Origin: Mojavia pulchra JT2-VF2
GTDB lineage: Bacteria; Cyanobacteriota; Cyanobacteriia; Cyanobacteriales; Nostocaceae
DNA: 64,000 nucleotides
Reading direction: 5' to 3'
NCBI GenBank assembly: GCA_019359325.1
Contig: JAHHHN010000001.1
Coordinates: 248,001-312,000, forward strand
Shown: piece after piece, positions 7,487 through 17,359 of the stretch
Position numbering within the stretch: position 1 is the first letter of the stretch
Layout of the letters: every line of letters begins with the position of its first letter
Made by a program: the position numbers and the translations under genes
Notes under the pieces: model-generated
What the model was told of the DNA's origin: nothing
Database searches by the model: none
Seen by the model: the letters and a program-made list of their open reading frames with translations, nothing else

Positions 7487-9840
7487 GCCAAAGTAAACAA
7501 GCCACAAAGCAAAAGGCAAAAAGTAAAAAACTTAAATATCTGTCGATTTTTACTTTTTCATTTACTCTTTTGACTTACTTAGTAACTGTGCCGCCTTTAG
7601 GAAACATTGCCCCTGTTCAAGCACAAAATTTACCTGCATCGGTAAAAAAAGGTTTTAGCTTGTTAAATAAGGGGTTGGTAAACGATGCAATTGCTGCCTT
7701 CCAGCAAACACTCAAGAGTCAACCTTCATCTTTACAAGCAAGGTTAGGATTAGCAATCGCCTATCGCCGCGCTGGACGCATATCTGAAGCGTGGACTTCC
7801 TATCAACAGGTACTAGCAATTAACCCAGATAATCAACTAGCTTTAAAAACGATTGGTTTGCTGGGGACTTATCGTCCTGAATGGCAAGTACAGGGTATTG
7901 AAGCTCTGACAACTTTAATTAAGTTGAATCCCAATGACTTAGAGGCTCTTGGTTACCGAGCTTTACTTTACTCTTACCAAGGAAGGTTTATAGAGTCTCT
8001 AGCAGACTATCAAATTGTACTTACCAATAACCCCACACCAGATGTAGTAATTGGTGCTGCTCAAACTTATAGCTACAGCGGCGATTTTTCCAAGGCATTG
8101 GAGTTATTTAACCGCTACCAAGCCACTGGAAAACCCATTGCGGGATATGCAGCTGTCGCCTATGGCCGCACCTTACGAGAAACTGGCAACGCTGCTGGGG
8201 CAGTACAGGTTTTAGAAGCGCAGTTGCAGCGATCTAAGACACTCGACCAAACAGCTATTGAAACTCGTAAAGAACTAGCGATCGCCTACCTTGCCAACCA
8301 ACAGCAAGCCCAAGCTTTAGCAATATTAGATCCATTACAAGGTAGAGCAGATGCGATTTTGCCCTTAGCGCGATCGCTCAATGAAATTCGCAAACGTATC
8401 AACAATCCTACCCTGACACAGCAAGTCATCAATCTCTATCGTCAGGCATTGACAACAACTCCTAACCCTTCTCCTACCTTGCTTAGAGAAGTAGCTGATG
8501 TCTTTAGTGCATTTCCTCAAGGACGGCAAACAGCACTGCAACTTTATCGACAGGCAGCTGCACAGTTTCCCAATGATTCCAGCCTGCTGGTGCAGCAATT
8601 AGCCTTGGAATCTCAACTCGGAATGCTCAACAAAAATGACTTAAGACAACGCTTGGCTGCTGTACTGCAACCCCTGCCTACAAACCGCGTGCAATTGCAA
8701 CAGCTGGCTAATGCCTTGGTGAATATCGATGCTCCCGATCCAGAATTCTTGCCTGTGTACCAAAATATTTTGCAAGCAGGAGTGAACTCACCATTTTTGA
8801 ATTTCCGTTTAGCTCAGATGTATATACAACGGAATGATCTCAATGGAGCAAGACAAGCCTTAGCAGTTTACACAGCCAGCACCAAAGATACAAAGGATCT
8901 CTCCCCGCAGTTACTTGCCGCAGAAATTGAGCGACGGGAGGGTAGTTTAGAAGCGAGTGCCCGACGTTACCAAGCTGTGCTTGCTAGCCAGCCTGATAGT
9001 AGTGATATTGTTGATGCAGCTTTGCGAGGTCTAGCTGGTGTGCGATTGCAACAAAAGCGTCTTGACGATGCTGTGGCAGTTTATGACCAACTCATAACTC
9101 GCAATCCTCAGGATTTGCCGACTCAATTAGGACGGGCTAGCATCGCTTATCAAGCCAAGCGGATTTCTCAACCAGAAGCAGAGGCAGTTCTCAACAATTG
9201 GTTAGCAACACAGCCTGCAACTAATACTCCTCCAGAACTATATAGTTTGGTGGGAGCGTTGCCTACGGAGCCGCAACGTGAAGCTTTATATAATTACTTA
9301 TTAGAAGTTGATCCTAGTTACATCCCCCTGCAACTACGCTTGGTGCAGGTTATAGCACTACGCAATCCCAGACAAGCGCAAGCTAGGGTAAAGCAATTGA
9401 TTGCCCGTCTTGGCGACAATCCAGATTCATATCAGTTACAGGCAGAGTTAGCTCGTTCTGTAGGCAATTTGGATCTGGCTAGTGTTGCTTATCAGAATAT
9501 TCTGGCGCAGCAACCAGAGAATATAGACGCTCTTGCCGCTTTGGGGGGAATTCACTTTGAACAACACCGCTTTGAGTCAGCGCAGGAAATTTATAGTCAA
9601 GTGTTGGCACAAAAGCCAGAAGACAAAGATGCACGCCGCGCTTTGGCTGGATTGAGTGCTATTTTAGACCAGCCTTTGTCAGCGTTGGCACAGCTAGAAC
9701 AATTGCAAATGGAAGCGATCGCCCAAGGGACAACCGATAGTGATGTATATCGCCAAATGCAGCAAATACAAGAGGACTTTCTGTTACGGCGAGGATTTCA
9801 ACCACCTTGGGAAGACTCTCAACGTCGAAATAGAAATTAG
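7483..9840 (+). CDS. TPR-repeat periplasmic scaffold, BcsC N-terminal-like
   Basis: 785 residues with an N-terminal signal (hydrophobic about 20-45, ending VQAQ). Tandem tetratricopeptide repeats fill almost the whole chain, for example KGLVNDAIAAFQQTLKSQP and QQKRLDDAVAVYDQLITRNP, with further units to about residue 740. In Bcs systems such TPRs sit in the periplasm and guide the nascent glucan from the BcsA/BcsB inner-membrane complex to the outer-membrane pore. It lacks the C-terminal barrel of proteobacterial BcsC, but the barrel gene overlaps its start. A small palindrome interrupts the coding sequence near 9257-9278. Confidence 0.82.
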   Translation: MSQSKQATKQKAKSKKLKYLSIFTFSFTLLTYLVTVPPLGNIAPVQAQNLPASVKKGFSLLNKGLVNDAIAAFQQTLKSQPSSLQARLGLAIAYRRAGRISEAWTSYQQVLAINPDNQLALKTIGLLGTYRPEWQVQGIEALTTLIKLNPNDLEALGYRALLYSYQGRFIESLADYQIVLTNNPTPDVVIGAAQTYSYSGDFSKALELFNRYQATGKPIAGYAAVAYGRTLRETGNAAGAVQVLEAQLQRSKTLDQTAIETRKELAIAYLANQQQAQALAILDPLQGRADAILPLARSLNEIRKRINNPTLTQQVINLYRQALTTTPNPSPTLLREVADVFSAFPQGRQTALQLYRQAAAQFPNDSSLLVQQLALESQLGMLNKNDLRQRLAAVLQPLPTNRVQLQQLANALVNIDAPDPEFLPVYQNILQAGVNSPFLNFRLAQMYIQRNDLNGARQALAVYTASTKDTKDLSPQLLAAEIERREGSLEASARRYQAVLASQPDSSDIVDAALRGLAGVRLQQKRLDDAVAVYDQLITRNPQDLPTQLGRASIAYQAKRISQPEAEAVLNNWLATQPATNTPPELYSLVGALPTEPQREALYNYLLEVDPSYIPLQLRLVQVIALRNPRQAQARVKQLIARLGDNPDSYQLQAELARSVGNLDLASVAYQNILAQQPENIDALAALGGIHFEQHRFESAQEIYSQVLAQKPEDKDARRALAGLSAILDQPLSALAQLEQLQMEAIAQGTTDSDVYRQMQQIQEDFLLRRGFQPPWEDSQRRNRN
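9257..9278. repeat. Small palindrome inside the TPR coding sequence
   Basis: CGTTGC and GCAACG arms separated by CTACGGAGCC, read in frame as ALPTEPQR. The wording resembles short GC-rich palindromic repeats found between genes elsewhere in this window, but here it is within an open frame. Confidence 0.4.
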
Positions 9841-10032
9841 CGATTGCCCAAAGCGCAGCGCCAAAGGCGATCGCGCAGATATCTTCATGGAAGATTAACA
9901 GTTCTAAGCTAATTGCCAATAACCACAGGGGAACAATAAGAACAGGTTAGGCGATAAGGAAAAACAAAATACCTTTTTCCTGTCGCTTCCTGCACCCTCT
10001 GTCAACGTTTCAAAAATCAAACGGTTCTTAGG

Positions 10033-11295
10033 ATGCGGCTCCTCTCAAGAGTGGTAGTAATTGCCAACCTGATCAGTTTATATGCTTGTTTCTCTGGTTA
10101 CTCAGTGGTAAATCCCCAAACATTGGATCGTAAGACTCCAGTGCCAAACATCCCTACTGTAGGTGGTAGCAAAATGCCAGTATTTTTAGCGGCTTTACCC
10201 AAATCCACCTCTAATCGGGAGTTACTAGCCGAAAGCTGGGACAGCTACCGCCAAAGATTTATTCAAGGTGATGGGCGGGTAATTGACTACGAAGCGAGCG
10301 ATCGCTCTACCAGTGAAGGCCAAGCCTACGCCATGCTGCGATCGGTACTCATTGATGACCCAGAAACTTTTGCTCTAACTTTAAAGTGGTCTGAAAATAA
10401 CCTCTTGCGGCAACAGCATGGCAAACCCACAGATAGTTTGTGGGCTTGGAAGTGGGGGCAAAAGCAAGATGGTAACTGGGGTATCATCGACAGCAACTTT
10501 GCCAGCGATGGCGATATAGATGCCATTACTGCCTTGATTTTCGCATCACGGCGCTGGAATCGCCCCGAATACATGGAACTGGCAAAAATTAAATTGCAAG
10601 ATTTATGGAAGTTTTCTACCATCTTAGGGGCTGGAGGCAAGCGCTATCTGCTACCAGGGCCAGCATCAGCATTTGCTCCTAATGGCACTACTGTCTACCT
10701 CAATCCCTCATATCTTGCTCCCTATGCTTTTCGCATATTTGCACAAATTGACCCCGCACATGATTGGTTGAGCTTGGTAGACACCAGTTACCAAGTCTTG
10801 GAAAATTCGGCGCAGCTTTCCATTGTGAATTTGCCTAGTGATTGGGTAATTCTAGATATCAACACAGGTCAATTCCAGACTGCACCAGACTCTAGTTTTC
10901 TACAGAGTTTGTACAGCTTTGACGCTTATCGAGTTTGGTGGCGTTTGTCACTTGATGCTGCTTGGTTCGATTCACCACAAGCACGGCGCTATTTGCAGAA
11001 ATCGACTCAGCATCTGCAAACTTTCTGGAGTCAACAATCGCGCTTACCAGCACGCATAGATCTCCAAGGAAAAGCATTAGTAGATTACGAAGCTACATCC
11101 CAATACGCTATGTTCTATGCTGCCATGCGGTTGGTAAAACCAACACTAGCGCAAGAAGTGCTAGTGAAAAAATTGCTACCTCAATACAAGCAAGGAATTT
11201 GGGGAGATCATTCAGCTTATTACACCCAAAACCTAGCTTGGTTAGGGCTACTCCCTCCAGATTCAGTTCCCACACAACTCATCAAACCAAACTAG
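10033..11295 (+). CDS. bcsZ: GH8 endo-beta-1,4-glucanase (BcsZ-like)
   Basis: 420 residues with an N-terminal hydrophobic export segment. The glycoside hydrolase family 8 fold is recognised from ESWDSYRQRFIQGDGRV, the proton-donor Glu in STSEGQAYAM (about E95), SLWAWKWGQ, and the conserved Asp in FASDGDIDAI (about D159). BcsZ hydrolyses beta-1,4-glucan in the periplasm and is a standard member of bcs operons, needed for proper fibre assembly. It stands between the TPR/BcsC-like gene and bcsB in the same direction. No lipobox is convincing. The assignment to BcsZ rests on family plus operon context. Confidence 0.9.
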   Translation: MRLLSRVVVIANLISLYACFSGYSVVNPQTLDRKTPVPNIPTVGGSKMPVFLAALPKSTSNRELLAESWDSYRQRFIQGDGRVIDYEASDRSTSEGQAYAMLRSVLIDDPETFALTLKWSENNLLRQQHGKPTDSLWAWKWGQKQDGNWGIIDSNFASDGDIDAITALIFASRRWNRPEYMELAKIKLQDLWKFSTILGAGGKRYLLPGPASAFAPNGTTVYLNPSYLAPYAFRIFAQIDPAHDWLSLVDTSYQVLENSAQLSIVNLPSDWVILDINTGQFQTAPDSSFLQSLYSFDAYRVWWRLSLDAAWFDSPQARRYLQKSTQHLQTFWSQQSRLPARIDLQGKALVDYEATSQYAMFYAAMRLVKPTLAQEVLVKKLLPQYKQGIWGDHSAYYTQNLAWLGLLPPDSVPTQLIKPN

Positions 11296-11417
11296 TAATA
11301 GAAACAAAGAATAAAAATGTATGTTTTTTAAGTAGAAATAACAGCTTTTTATTGGCAATAACACTGAAGACAAATCAAACAAATTAAAACCAAAAATCAT
11401 AATAATCAAGTTGTACT

Positions 11418-13772
11418 ATGAAGCAGTTGTTTCACGGTTTTTCAACCAATACCAAAGTACTTATTGTTACTACCTCCTTTTTACTCTTTCCCTGTTCATT
11501 ATTCAGCGCTCAAGCTCAGAGTCCAGCCAACCCGAAGGAACAGCCTGTTATTTTATTGGCACAAGCAACTACACCTGAGAGTCCACAAAATTCAGCAACA
11601 ACCACAAAAGAAACCGCTGATGCGAAGAATTTAACAACTTACAATCTAGAATTTAATCGCAGTCCGATTGTAGGTAATCGTATGCGCTTGCGGGGGGGTT
11701 ATTCAGAAGCTCGCCTTGCCTTTACCCGTCCCCGTAGCTGGAAACTGAATAAGGGTAGGGTTAAAGCCTTAATTCGCTTTCAACAATCGCCAGCACTCTA
11801 TGCTAATCGCTCTAACCTGACAGTGCTAGTCAACGGTACTAGTGTAGGCAGTGTGCCACTTAACCGTAAACAATCCCAAATCGGGCAAGTGCTGTTGAAT
11901 ATACCACCGAACTTACTTCAGGACTATAACGAATTAACAATCGTGGCGCAGCAGAACAACTCTTTGGAATGTAGTGATCCAAATAGCCCAGATTTGTGGA
12001 CAGAAATTCTGCCAGATTCTAAATTAATTTTTAACTTCCAACAACAGCCAATTCCCCTCAACTTTAGTCGTTATCCCTATCCGTTCTTTGATGAACTTGG
12101 CTTAGATACTAACCAAATTGTTTATTTGCAACCTAACCAAGTCAGCCCATCTTGGCTAACTACAGCAGCTCGCTTACAAGCGGCGTTAGGTAGGATAGCA
12201 GATTTTCGCCCAATAGAGACGAGCTTGGTTTCTGATGTGCCCGATGTCAAGCCGAATCAACGGTTGGCGATCATTGGTACTCCTAGCGAACAACCGTCCC
12301 TAGCTACTTTGAAGAATTTGCCTATCAAAGTCATCAGTTCGCAAATTCTTGATCGCGATAATAGCCCTATACCTGAGGACACAGGGGTACTAATCGTCAC
12401 CCGAGTTGAAAAGAGTAATGTTCCGGTTTTAATTGCGACTGGCAATAGCAGCAAAGCGGTAGCTAAGGCTGTACAGTTTTTGACACAACCTGATGTGCGG
12501 AAAATGGGTACAGGTCAGCTAATTTTAGTTGAGAAACTACAAGAGGCGATAACACCTGCGCCGCGCCAATGGCCGCGTTATTTACCAGAAATCAACTCCT
12601 TTAAACTGAGCGATATTAAAACTCAAGTCAGCGGCGAGCCTTTTGCTGATGTGACTGTACGTGGTGCAGCAGCGCCGCCTATTGATATTGATTTCCGCGC
12701 CTTGCCTGATGACAGGTTTGTCAGAGGTAGTTCAATGAACTTAGTTTACAGCTATGGGTCGCAGATTAATCCTAGAACCTCTGCTGTAGAAGTATTACTT
12801 GATGGAGTGTTTATCGGTGGGGCACGTCTCGATTCAGAATCAGGAGCAACTCGCAAAAACCTGAAAGTAAATTTGCCGGAAAACTTGATTAAGCCTAATT
12901 CTAAATTGCAAGTGTTTTTTCGGATGAATGCTAGGGAACCGTTTGACAAACAAAACTGTCTTCAGCCACCCGATCAACAACTTACAGGTACGGTACATTC
13001 TGACACTAGCTTCGATTTGAAACGAGAAATCTCGGCTGATATCCCAGACTTGAACCTGTTGAAATTTGGTTTTCCGTTGACTGCACCTCAGGATTTGTCC
13101 AAAACGGCGATTGTAGTACCACAAATCCCCTCAGCTACAGATGTGTTAACTGTGTTGGCCTTTAGCGAACGCTTAGGACGACTTAGCCAAGCAGATTCCG
13201 TCAAACTAGATGTTTACACGCCGGATACGTTACCTGAAAGAGTCCGTAATAATAACCATTTAGTAGGAATTGGGACGCGAGACAAGTTTCCCATCCCCGA
13301 CGTATTTCAGTCTAGTGGCTTGAACTTGAGTCTGGCATTTTCTCGCTTATCAGCCCAAGCAACGATTCAAACCCCGCAGGATGCTCAAGGCATGATTAAG
13401 CAAATTATTTCGCCTTGGAGGGGCGATCGCGTGATTCTAGCTTTGACAGCGCAGTCGGAAACTGGTTTAGAACGAGTACGGCAAGTCCTCACTCAAGATC
13501 CGTGGTTCTTCCAACTCAAAAAAGATACGGTGCTGATTAGTAGCGACCAGAAAAACCCCACTCCCTACGATCCCGATGCTTATCAACTGGATTTTTTTCA
13601 GAGTGCGCCTTCTGTTCATCGCCTAGAAAATACAACCCTGTTAAGTAAGGCGTCACGCTTTTTACAAGAAAACTGGCTATTACTACCTGTAGGAATTGTG
13701 AGTTTATCTCTTCTGCTTTATGGCATTTCTCAGCTTTATCTCCAACGCCTCACTAATACTGGCAAGAAATAA
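11418..13772 (+). CDS. bcsB: Cellulose synthase regulatory subunit BcsB-like
   Basis: 784 residues: signal peptide (about 10-32), large periplasmic region, and a C-terminal transmembrane helix (about 752-773, WLLLPVGIVSLSLLLYGIS) followed by a short basic tail, the topology of BcsB. Conserved BcsB features include a jelly-roll-like start (FNRSPIVGNRMRLRGGYSEA), AALGRIADF, VLIVTRVEKS and FRMNAREPFDKQNC. BcsB anchors to BcsA through its C-terminal helix and conducts the glucan across the periplasm. It is followed 175 bases later by bcsA, with a GC-rich hairpin between. Confidence 0.9.
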   Translation: MKQLFHGFSTNTKVLIVTTSFLLFPCSLFSAQAQSPANPKEQPVILLAQATTPESPQNSATTTKETADAKNLTTYNLEFNRSPIVGNRMRLRGGYSEARLAFTRPRSWKLNKGRVKALIRFQQSPALYANRSNLTVLVNGTSVGSVPLNRKQSQIGQVLLNIPPNLLQDYNELTIVAQQNNSLECSDPNSPDLWTEILPDSKLIFNFQQQPIPLNFSRYPYPFFDELGLDTNQIVYLQPNQVSPSWLTTAARLQAALGRIADFRPIETSLVSDVPDVKPNQRLAIIGTPSEQPSLATLKNLPIKVISSQILDRDNSPIPEDTGVLIVTRVEKSNVPVLIATGNSSKAVAKAVQFLTQPDVRKMGTGQLILVEKLQEAITPAPRQWPRYLPEINSFKLSDIKTQVSGEPFADVTVRGAAAPPIDIDFRALPDDRFVRGSSMNLVYSYGSQINPRTSAVEVLLDGVFIGGARLDSESGATRKNLKVNLPENLIKPNSKLQVFFRMNAREPFDKQNCLQPPDQQLTGTVHSDTSFDLKREISADIPDLNLLKFGFPLTAPQDLSKTAIVVPQIPSATDVLTVLAFSERLGRLSQADSVKLDVYTPDTLPERVRNNNHLVGIGTRDKFPIPDVFQSSGLNLSLAFSRLSAQATIQTPQDAQGMIKQIISPWRGDRVILALTAQSETGLERVRQVLTQDPWFFQLKKDTVLISSDQKNPTPYDPDAYQLDFFQSAPSVHRLENTTLLSKASRFLQENWLLLPVGIVSLSLLLYGISQLYLQRLTNTGKK

Positions 13773-13827
13773 ATACATCTAAAAATTATTCCTTGTCTTT
13801 GATATTTTGCACCATCCTCAACAACCG

Positions 13828-13850
13828 TAGGGTGGGTAGCGCCCACCCTA
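13828..13850. repeat. GC-rich palindrome between bcsB and bcsA
   Basis: TAGGGTGGG (13828-13836) and CCCACCCTA (13842-13850) form a perfect 9-bp stem with loop TAGCG, followed by an A-run. Similar small palindromes (for example 53380-53403) recur between genes here. It may attenuate or stabilise the message between the two subunits. Confidence 0.55.
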
Positions 13851-13946
13851 AAAAAATTGCAATAGCAATAAAATACCACCAAAACAATAATTGACAAATT
13901 TTAGATTTTAAAAACACAAATCCAAAATTAAAATTTTAGAGCTAAA

Positions 13947-16559
13947 ATGTCTTCTTCCTCATACAGACCACCTCGTAAACAAAGCGATCGTCAGCGTCGC
14001 AAACTGAGCAATTGGCTGCTTAACTTTACCCCTAGCTTCTTTGAGCGTACTTTAGAAAAAGTCGGCATAAAACAGTTAAAGTGGCTTATCTTACTGCTAT
14101 TTTTACTTTCAGTGCCACTAATTATTACTCCGGTAGAAGTATGGCAGCAGGGTACTGTCGCTGTCTTTTTAGTAGTACTTGGCCAGCTAATTTTACAAAC
14201 TGAGAATCAAGAATCTTCTTTGGAAATCAGCCATTATTACCACCTATTTATGGTGTGGTTGAGTCTGGTAACAACGCTGCGTTATTTATACTACCGCACC
14301 AGCTACACTCTCAATTTTGATGGTTGGGTCAACAGTATTGCTTGTGTGCTGTTATTTGCAGCAGAACTATATGCGATCATCACCTTGATGTTGGCATACT
14401 TTCAAACTCTTAAAATTAAGGAACGTCAGCCAGTTAATCTTTCTACGATTGCAGAAGAAGAATGGTTCAAAGTTGATATTTACATCCCAACTTACAACGA
14501 AGATGTTGAGATTGTCCGCAAGACCGCAATAGCGGCCTTGGCTTGCGACTATGCCCTTGGTAAAAAGAAGGTTTATATCCTCGATGATGGTCGCCCAGAA
14601 CGCTATCAAGATAACGATCCGCGCCGAGAAAAGTTCAGCGCCAGACGGGAACAAATACGGCAAATGTGCCAAGAACTCGGCTGCATACACATGACGCGAG
14701 GCAATAACGACCATGCCAAAGCTGGGAATATCAACACTGCCTTTCGCAAAACCGACGGCGACTTAGTAATGATTTTGGACTGCGATCACATCCCATCGCG
14801 CCAATTTCTTTTGCATACAGTAGGGTTTTTTTTCGATCCAAAAGTGTCATTTGTCCAAACTCCCCACTGGTTCTATAACCCCGACCCTTTCGAGCGTAAT
14901 TTAGTTACTAACGGTAGAATTCCTGTGGGCAATGAACTTTTTTATAAAGTTCTGCAAAAAGGCAATGATTTTTGGAATGCTGCCTTTTTCTGCGGTTCTG
15001 CTGCCTTAATCCGTAAATCCCATGCTTTAGAAGTTGGGGGGATTGCCGTAGAAACGGTTACAGAAGACTGTCATACTGCCTTGCGGTTGCATTCTAAAGG
15101 TTACAAGTCTGTATACTACGACAAAATTATGGTGGCTGGTTTAGCACCAGAAACGTTTTCTTCCTACGTGGGTCAACAAGTACGCTGGGCCAGGGGGATG
15201 GCGCAGATACTGCGACTGGAAAACCCCATGTTTAACCGGAAGCTAAAGCTGACATTTGCACAGCGAATTTGTTATTTAAGCGCCACTTCACACTTTTTAT
15301 ATGGATATCCCCGATTAATATATGCGATCGCACCCACACTATTTTTATTATTTGGGATTAACTCCGTTCAAGGTTTGGGTCTAGAAACTTTAGCCTATGC
15401 TGTACCACATATAATTCTCTCGCTCTTAACTAATTACATCATCTACAAACACGTCCGATTCTCCTTCTGGAATGAAATTTTTGAATTTGCAATGGCTTTC
15501 CAGGCTGGCTGGGTCACTTTGTTAGCGCTGATTAACCCCAAGTTGGGTTCATTTAACGTCACTGATAAAGGGGTGTCTGTTACCGAACGCATATTTGATT
15601 GGGAGTCGATGCGTGGTCTGTTATTGGTTGTGGGAGTAGTAATAGCCTCTTTGCTGGCTGTCCCCTATTGGTTGTTACTACGCCCTGAAGATTGGCAAGC
15701 TGTTTTAGTCAACACCTTGTGGTCGATTTTTAACCTAACTTTACTGATAGCTGCTTTGTTGGTTGGCTTTGAACAACCGCAGGTGCGTTCTGCCCACCGT
15801 TTACAGCGATGTCTAACTGTGATTATTTCTAGTAACGACCAAGTAATCATGGGCGAAACGGTGAATATCTCAGAAACTGGGGCATTGATTTCTTTAGAAT
15901 CTTGGCCCAATTTAGCAGACGAAGTGGAAATTGAGGTCATGGGAGATTTTACTGCTAGTGCCTCCCTAACAGCGCGGATTGTGCGTGTCTCCCCTACTAG
16001 TGATACACAAACACTTTTGGCAGTTGATTTTGTTAATCCTAATCGCGCCCAACTTGATGCTTTAACCCTAGTTTTGTATTCTGATGTGCGGGAATGGTAT
16101 TCCCAAAAGCGGCAATATATAGACAAGCCAATGGCTTCTTTTGGGTTTCTGGCTACTAGTCTGACTCGCTCTTTACGTGATATCAAACAACCTAGTCGCA
16201 AAAAGGTACGCAAGCAGGTACAAACTGCGGGTCAACTTTACTGGGATGGCCACTTCTTCTCAGGAATCGCAACAGAACTAGGGGTAACAGGATTGCGTTT
16301 GGAATTAGAGGATACAAAAGCCGCATCTTCTAACAGAGTACTAGAGCAACAAGACTTACACACAATGCGAACTGTTAAACCACTTGTAGGTTTGCTACTG
16401 AATCATGATGCTGAGTACTTCTCATCCAATCGATTTATTGCCGAAGTTGCCACTGTAGAAGAACAGGCAAGCGGCAAAATTGCGATCGAGTTCCATTTTC
16501 CTGAGAAATTCAAGCAACGCCAAGACCCTAAAATTAAACAACTTTTGCAACTACTGTAG
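13947..16559 (+). CDS. bcsA: Cellulose synthase catalytic subunit (UDP-forming) with PilZ domain
   Basis: 870 residues, a membrane GT2 processive glycosyltransferase. Transmembrane helices flank a cytosolic catalytic domain carrying DDG (213-215), DCD (278-280), TED (372-374) and QxxRW (Q410-W414), the full set for UDP-glucose polymerisation into beta-1,4-glucan. A PilZ domain follows, with the c-di-GMP motif RxxxR (R614-R618) and NISETG (640-645), so activity should be switched on by cyclic di-GMP. Length and order match BcsA. It closes the run barrel, TPR, GH8, BcsB, BcsA, and a hairpin terminator lies about 60 bases after its stop. Confidence 0.96.
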   Translation: MSSSSYRPPRKQSDRQRRKLSNWLLNFTPSFFERTLEKVGIKQLKWLILLLFLLSVPLIITPVEVWQQGTVAVFLVVLGQLILQTENQESSLEISHYYHLFMVWLSLVTTLRYLYYRTSYTLNFDGWVNSIACVLLFAAELYAIITLMLAYFQTLKIKERQPVNLSTIAEEEWFKVDIYIPTYNEDVEIVRKTAIAALACDYALGKKKVYILDDGRPERYQDNDPRREKFSARREQIRQMCQELGCIHMTRGNNDHAKAGNINTAFRKTDGDLVMILDCDHIPSRQFLLHTVGFFFDPKVSFVQTPHWFYNPDPFERNLVTNGRIPVGNELFYKVLQKGNDFWNAAFFCGSAALIRKSHALEVGGIAVETVTEDCHTALRLHSKGYKSVYYDKIMVAGLAPETFSSYVGQQVRWARGMAQILRLENPMFNRKLKLTFAQRICYLSATSHFLYGYPRLIYAIAPTLFLLFGINSVQGLGLETLAYAVPHIILSLLTNYIIYKHVRFSFWNEIFEFAMAFQAGWVTLLALINPKLGSFNVTDKGVSVTERIFDWESMRGLLLVVGVVIASLLAVPYWLLLRPEDWQAVLVNTLWSIFNLTLLIAALLVGFEQPQVRSAHRLQRCLTVIISSNDQVIMGETVNISETGALISLESWPNLADEVEIEVMGDFTASASLTARIVRVSPTSDTQTLLAVDFVNPNRAQLDALTLVLYSDVREWYSQKRQYIDKPMASFGFLATSLTRSLRDIKQPSRKKVRKQVQTAGQLYWDGHFFSGIATELGVTGLRLELEDTKAASSNRVLEQQDLHTMRTVKPLVGLLLNHDAEYFSSNRFIAEVATVEEQASGKIAIEFHFPEKFKQRQDPKIKQLLQLL

Positions 16560-16620
16560 TAGCCACTCAAGGCTCAGAATTAGCTTATGGCATGACGACA
16601 ATTCTGTTTTTTACTATCGG

Positions 16621-16655
16621 GAGCAGGGCTATTTGGGAACCCTGCTCTCTATATT
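16621..16655 (+). terminator. Hairpin terminator after bcsA
   Basis: GAGCAGGG (16621-16628) and CCCTGCTC (16640-16647) pair perfectly around an 11-base loop and are followed by TCTATATTTG. The T-run is weak, but position and stem strength fit the end of the cellulose operon. Confidence 0.65.
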
Positions 16656-16734
16656 TGTAGCAACCTAAAAATGAAATAATATAAAATCCTGTGCCTGATC
16701 AGGGTCGGGGCGATCGCTTCCGCGCGCCCTGCTA

Positions 16735-16797
16735 ATCGCACTCCGTGCGGTTGCCTCAAAGCTCGGCTTTGAGGAAGCCTGTTCTAAAAAAACAGGC
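16735..16797. repeat. Cluster of three adjacent small palindromes
   Basis: Three hairpins follow each other: CGCAC/GTGCG, CCTCAAAGC/GCTTTGAGG around TCG, and GCCTGTT/AACAGGC. HIP1 octamers sit on either side (GCGATCGC near 16710 and 16812). A reading frame on the minus strand here only translates the palindromes. This is a typical Nostocales interspersed palindromic repeat. Confidence 0.55.
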
Positions 16798-16964
16798 TTG
16801 GCAGTATACGGGCGATCGCAGAAGTCACATAATCTCATAAGCTGATCTAAAGTAGCGATTTTTCGCCAACTCGCCTTACCAGCATTTTTCATGTCTGTTG
16901 GGCGACGCCTGGCAAAATATCACCTTCGCTGTATTATCCTCAGTCTTTAATCACTAAGTCCAAA

Positions 16965-17288
16965 ATGCCTCTTAAAATTGTTCAGAACTTTGATAGCAGT
17001 TTCACTCTTGATCCCCAAGCTCAAGAGACTCTATTTAAATTATTGACGAATGAAAATTTTTTAGCTCAAATTAGTCACCAGTTGCAATCTGAAAAACTTG
17101 AATTTACAGAATTACTTTTCCAGCCAGTGCCTTACAGCTTAACTACTCCCAAAGGTATGCCAGCAGAATTTGAGAAATACCATGAATCTGATGATTACGT
17201 TATTGTCAATGTCCCGCCAAATTTTATGTTTAATGCTAAGATTTTCAAACCAAGTCGCCTGTGTGCAATTTACCGAAAAATTAGGTGA
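16965..17288 (+). CDS. Conserved-looking small hypothetical protein
   Basis: 107 residues, no hydrophobic segment, no recognised domain. It begins MPLKIVQNFDSSFTLDPQAQ and ends in a basic stretch (KPSRLCAIYRKIR). Codon use is like its neighbours and an upstream AT-rich spacer fits a promoter, so it is probably real. It precedes a GIY-YIG gene by 71 bases in the same direction. Confidence 0.6.
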   Translation: MPLKIVQNFDSSFTLDPQAQETLFKLLTNENFLAQISHQLQSEKLEFTELLFQPVPYSLTTPKGMPAEFEKYHESDDYVIVNVPPNFMFNAKIFKPSRLCAIYRKIR

Positions 17289-17359
17289 TAGCTATTAACC
17301 TTTATCAATTTGTTTGATTAGCAAATCCTAAACTATCTAGAAAATTGCGTAGTTAATTT

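Noticed and set aside
10962-11387. 141-residue plus-strand frame overlapping the GH8 gene
   Set aside because: Out of frame with the clear GH8 gene and without protein-like features.
15665-16213. 182-residue minus-strand frame opposite bcsA
   Set aside because: Lies antisense to the PilZ domain, which is certain; composition is that of a shadow frame.
16665-16892. 75-residue minus-strand frame
   Set aside because: Composed mostly of translated palindromic repeats and HIP1 sites; no family resemblance.
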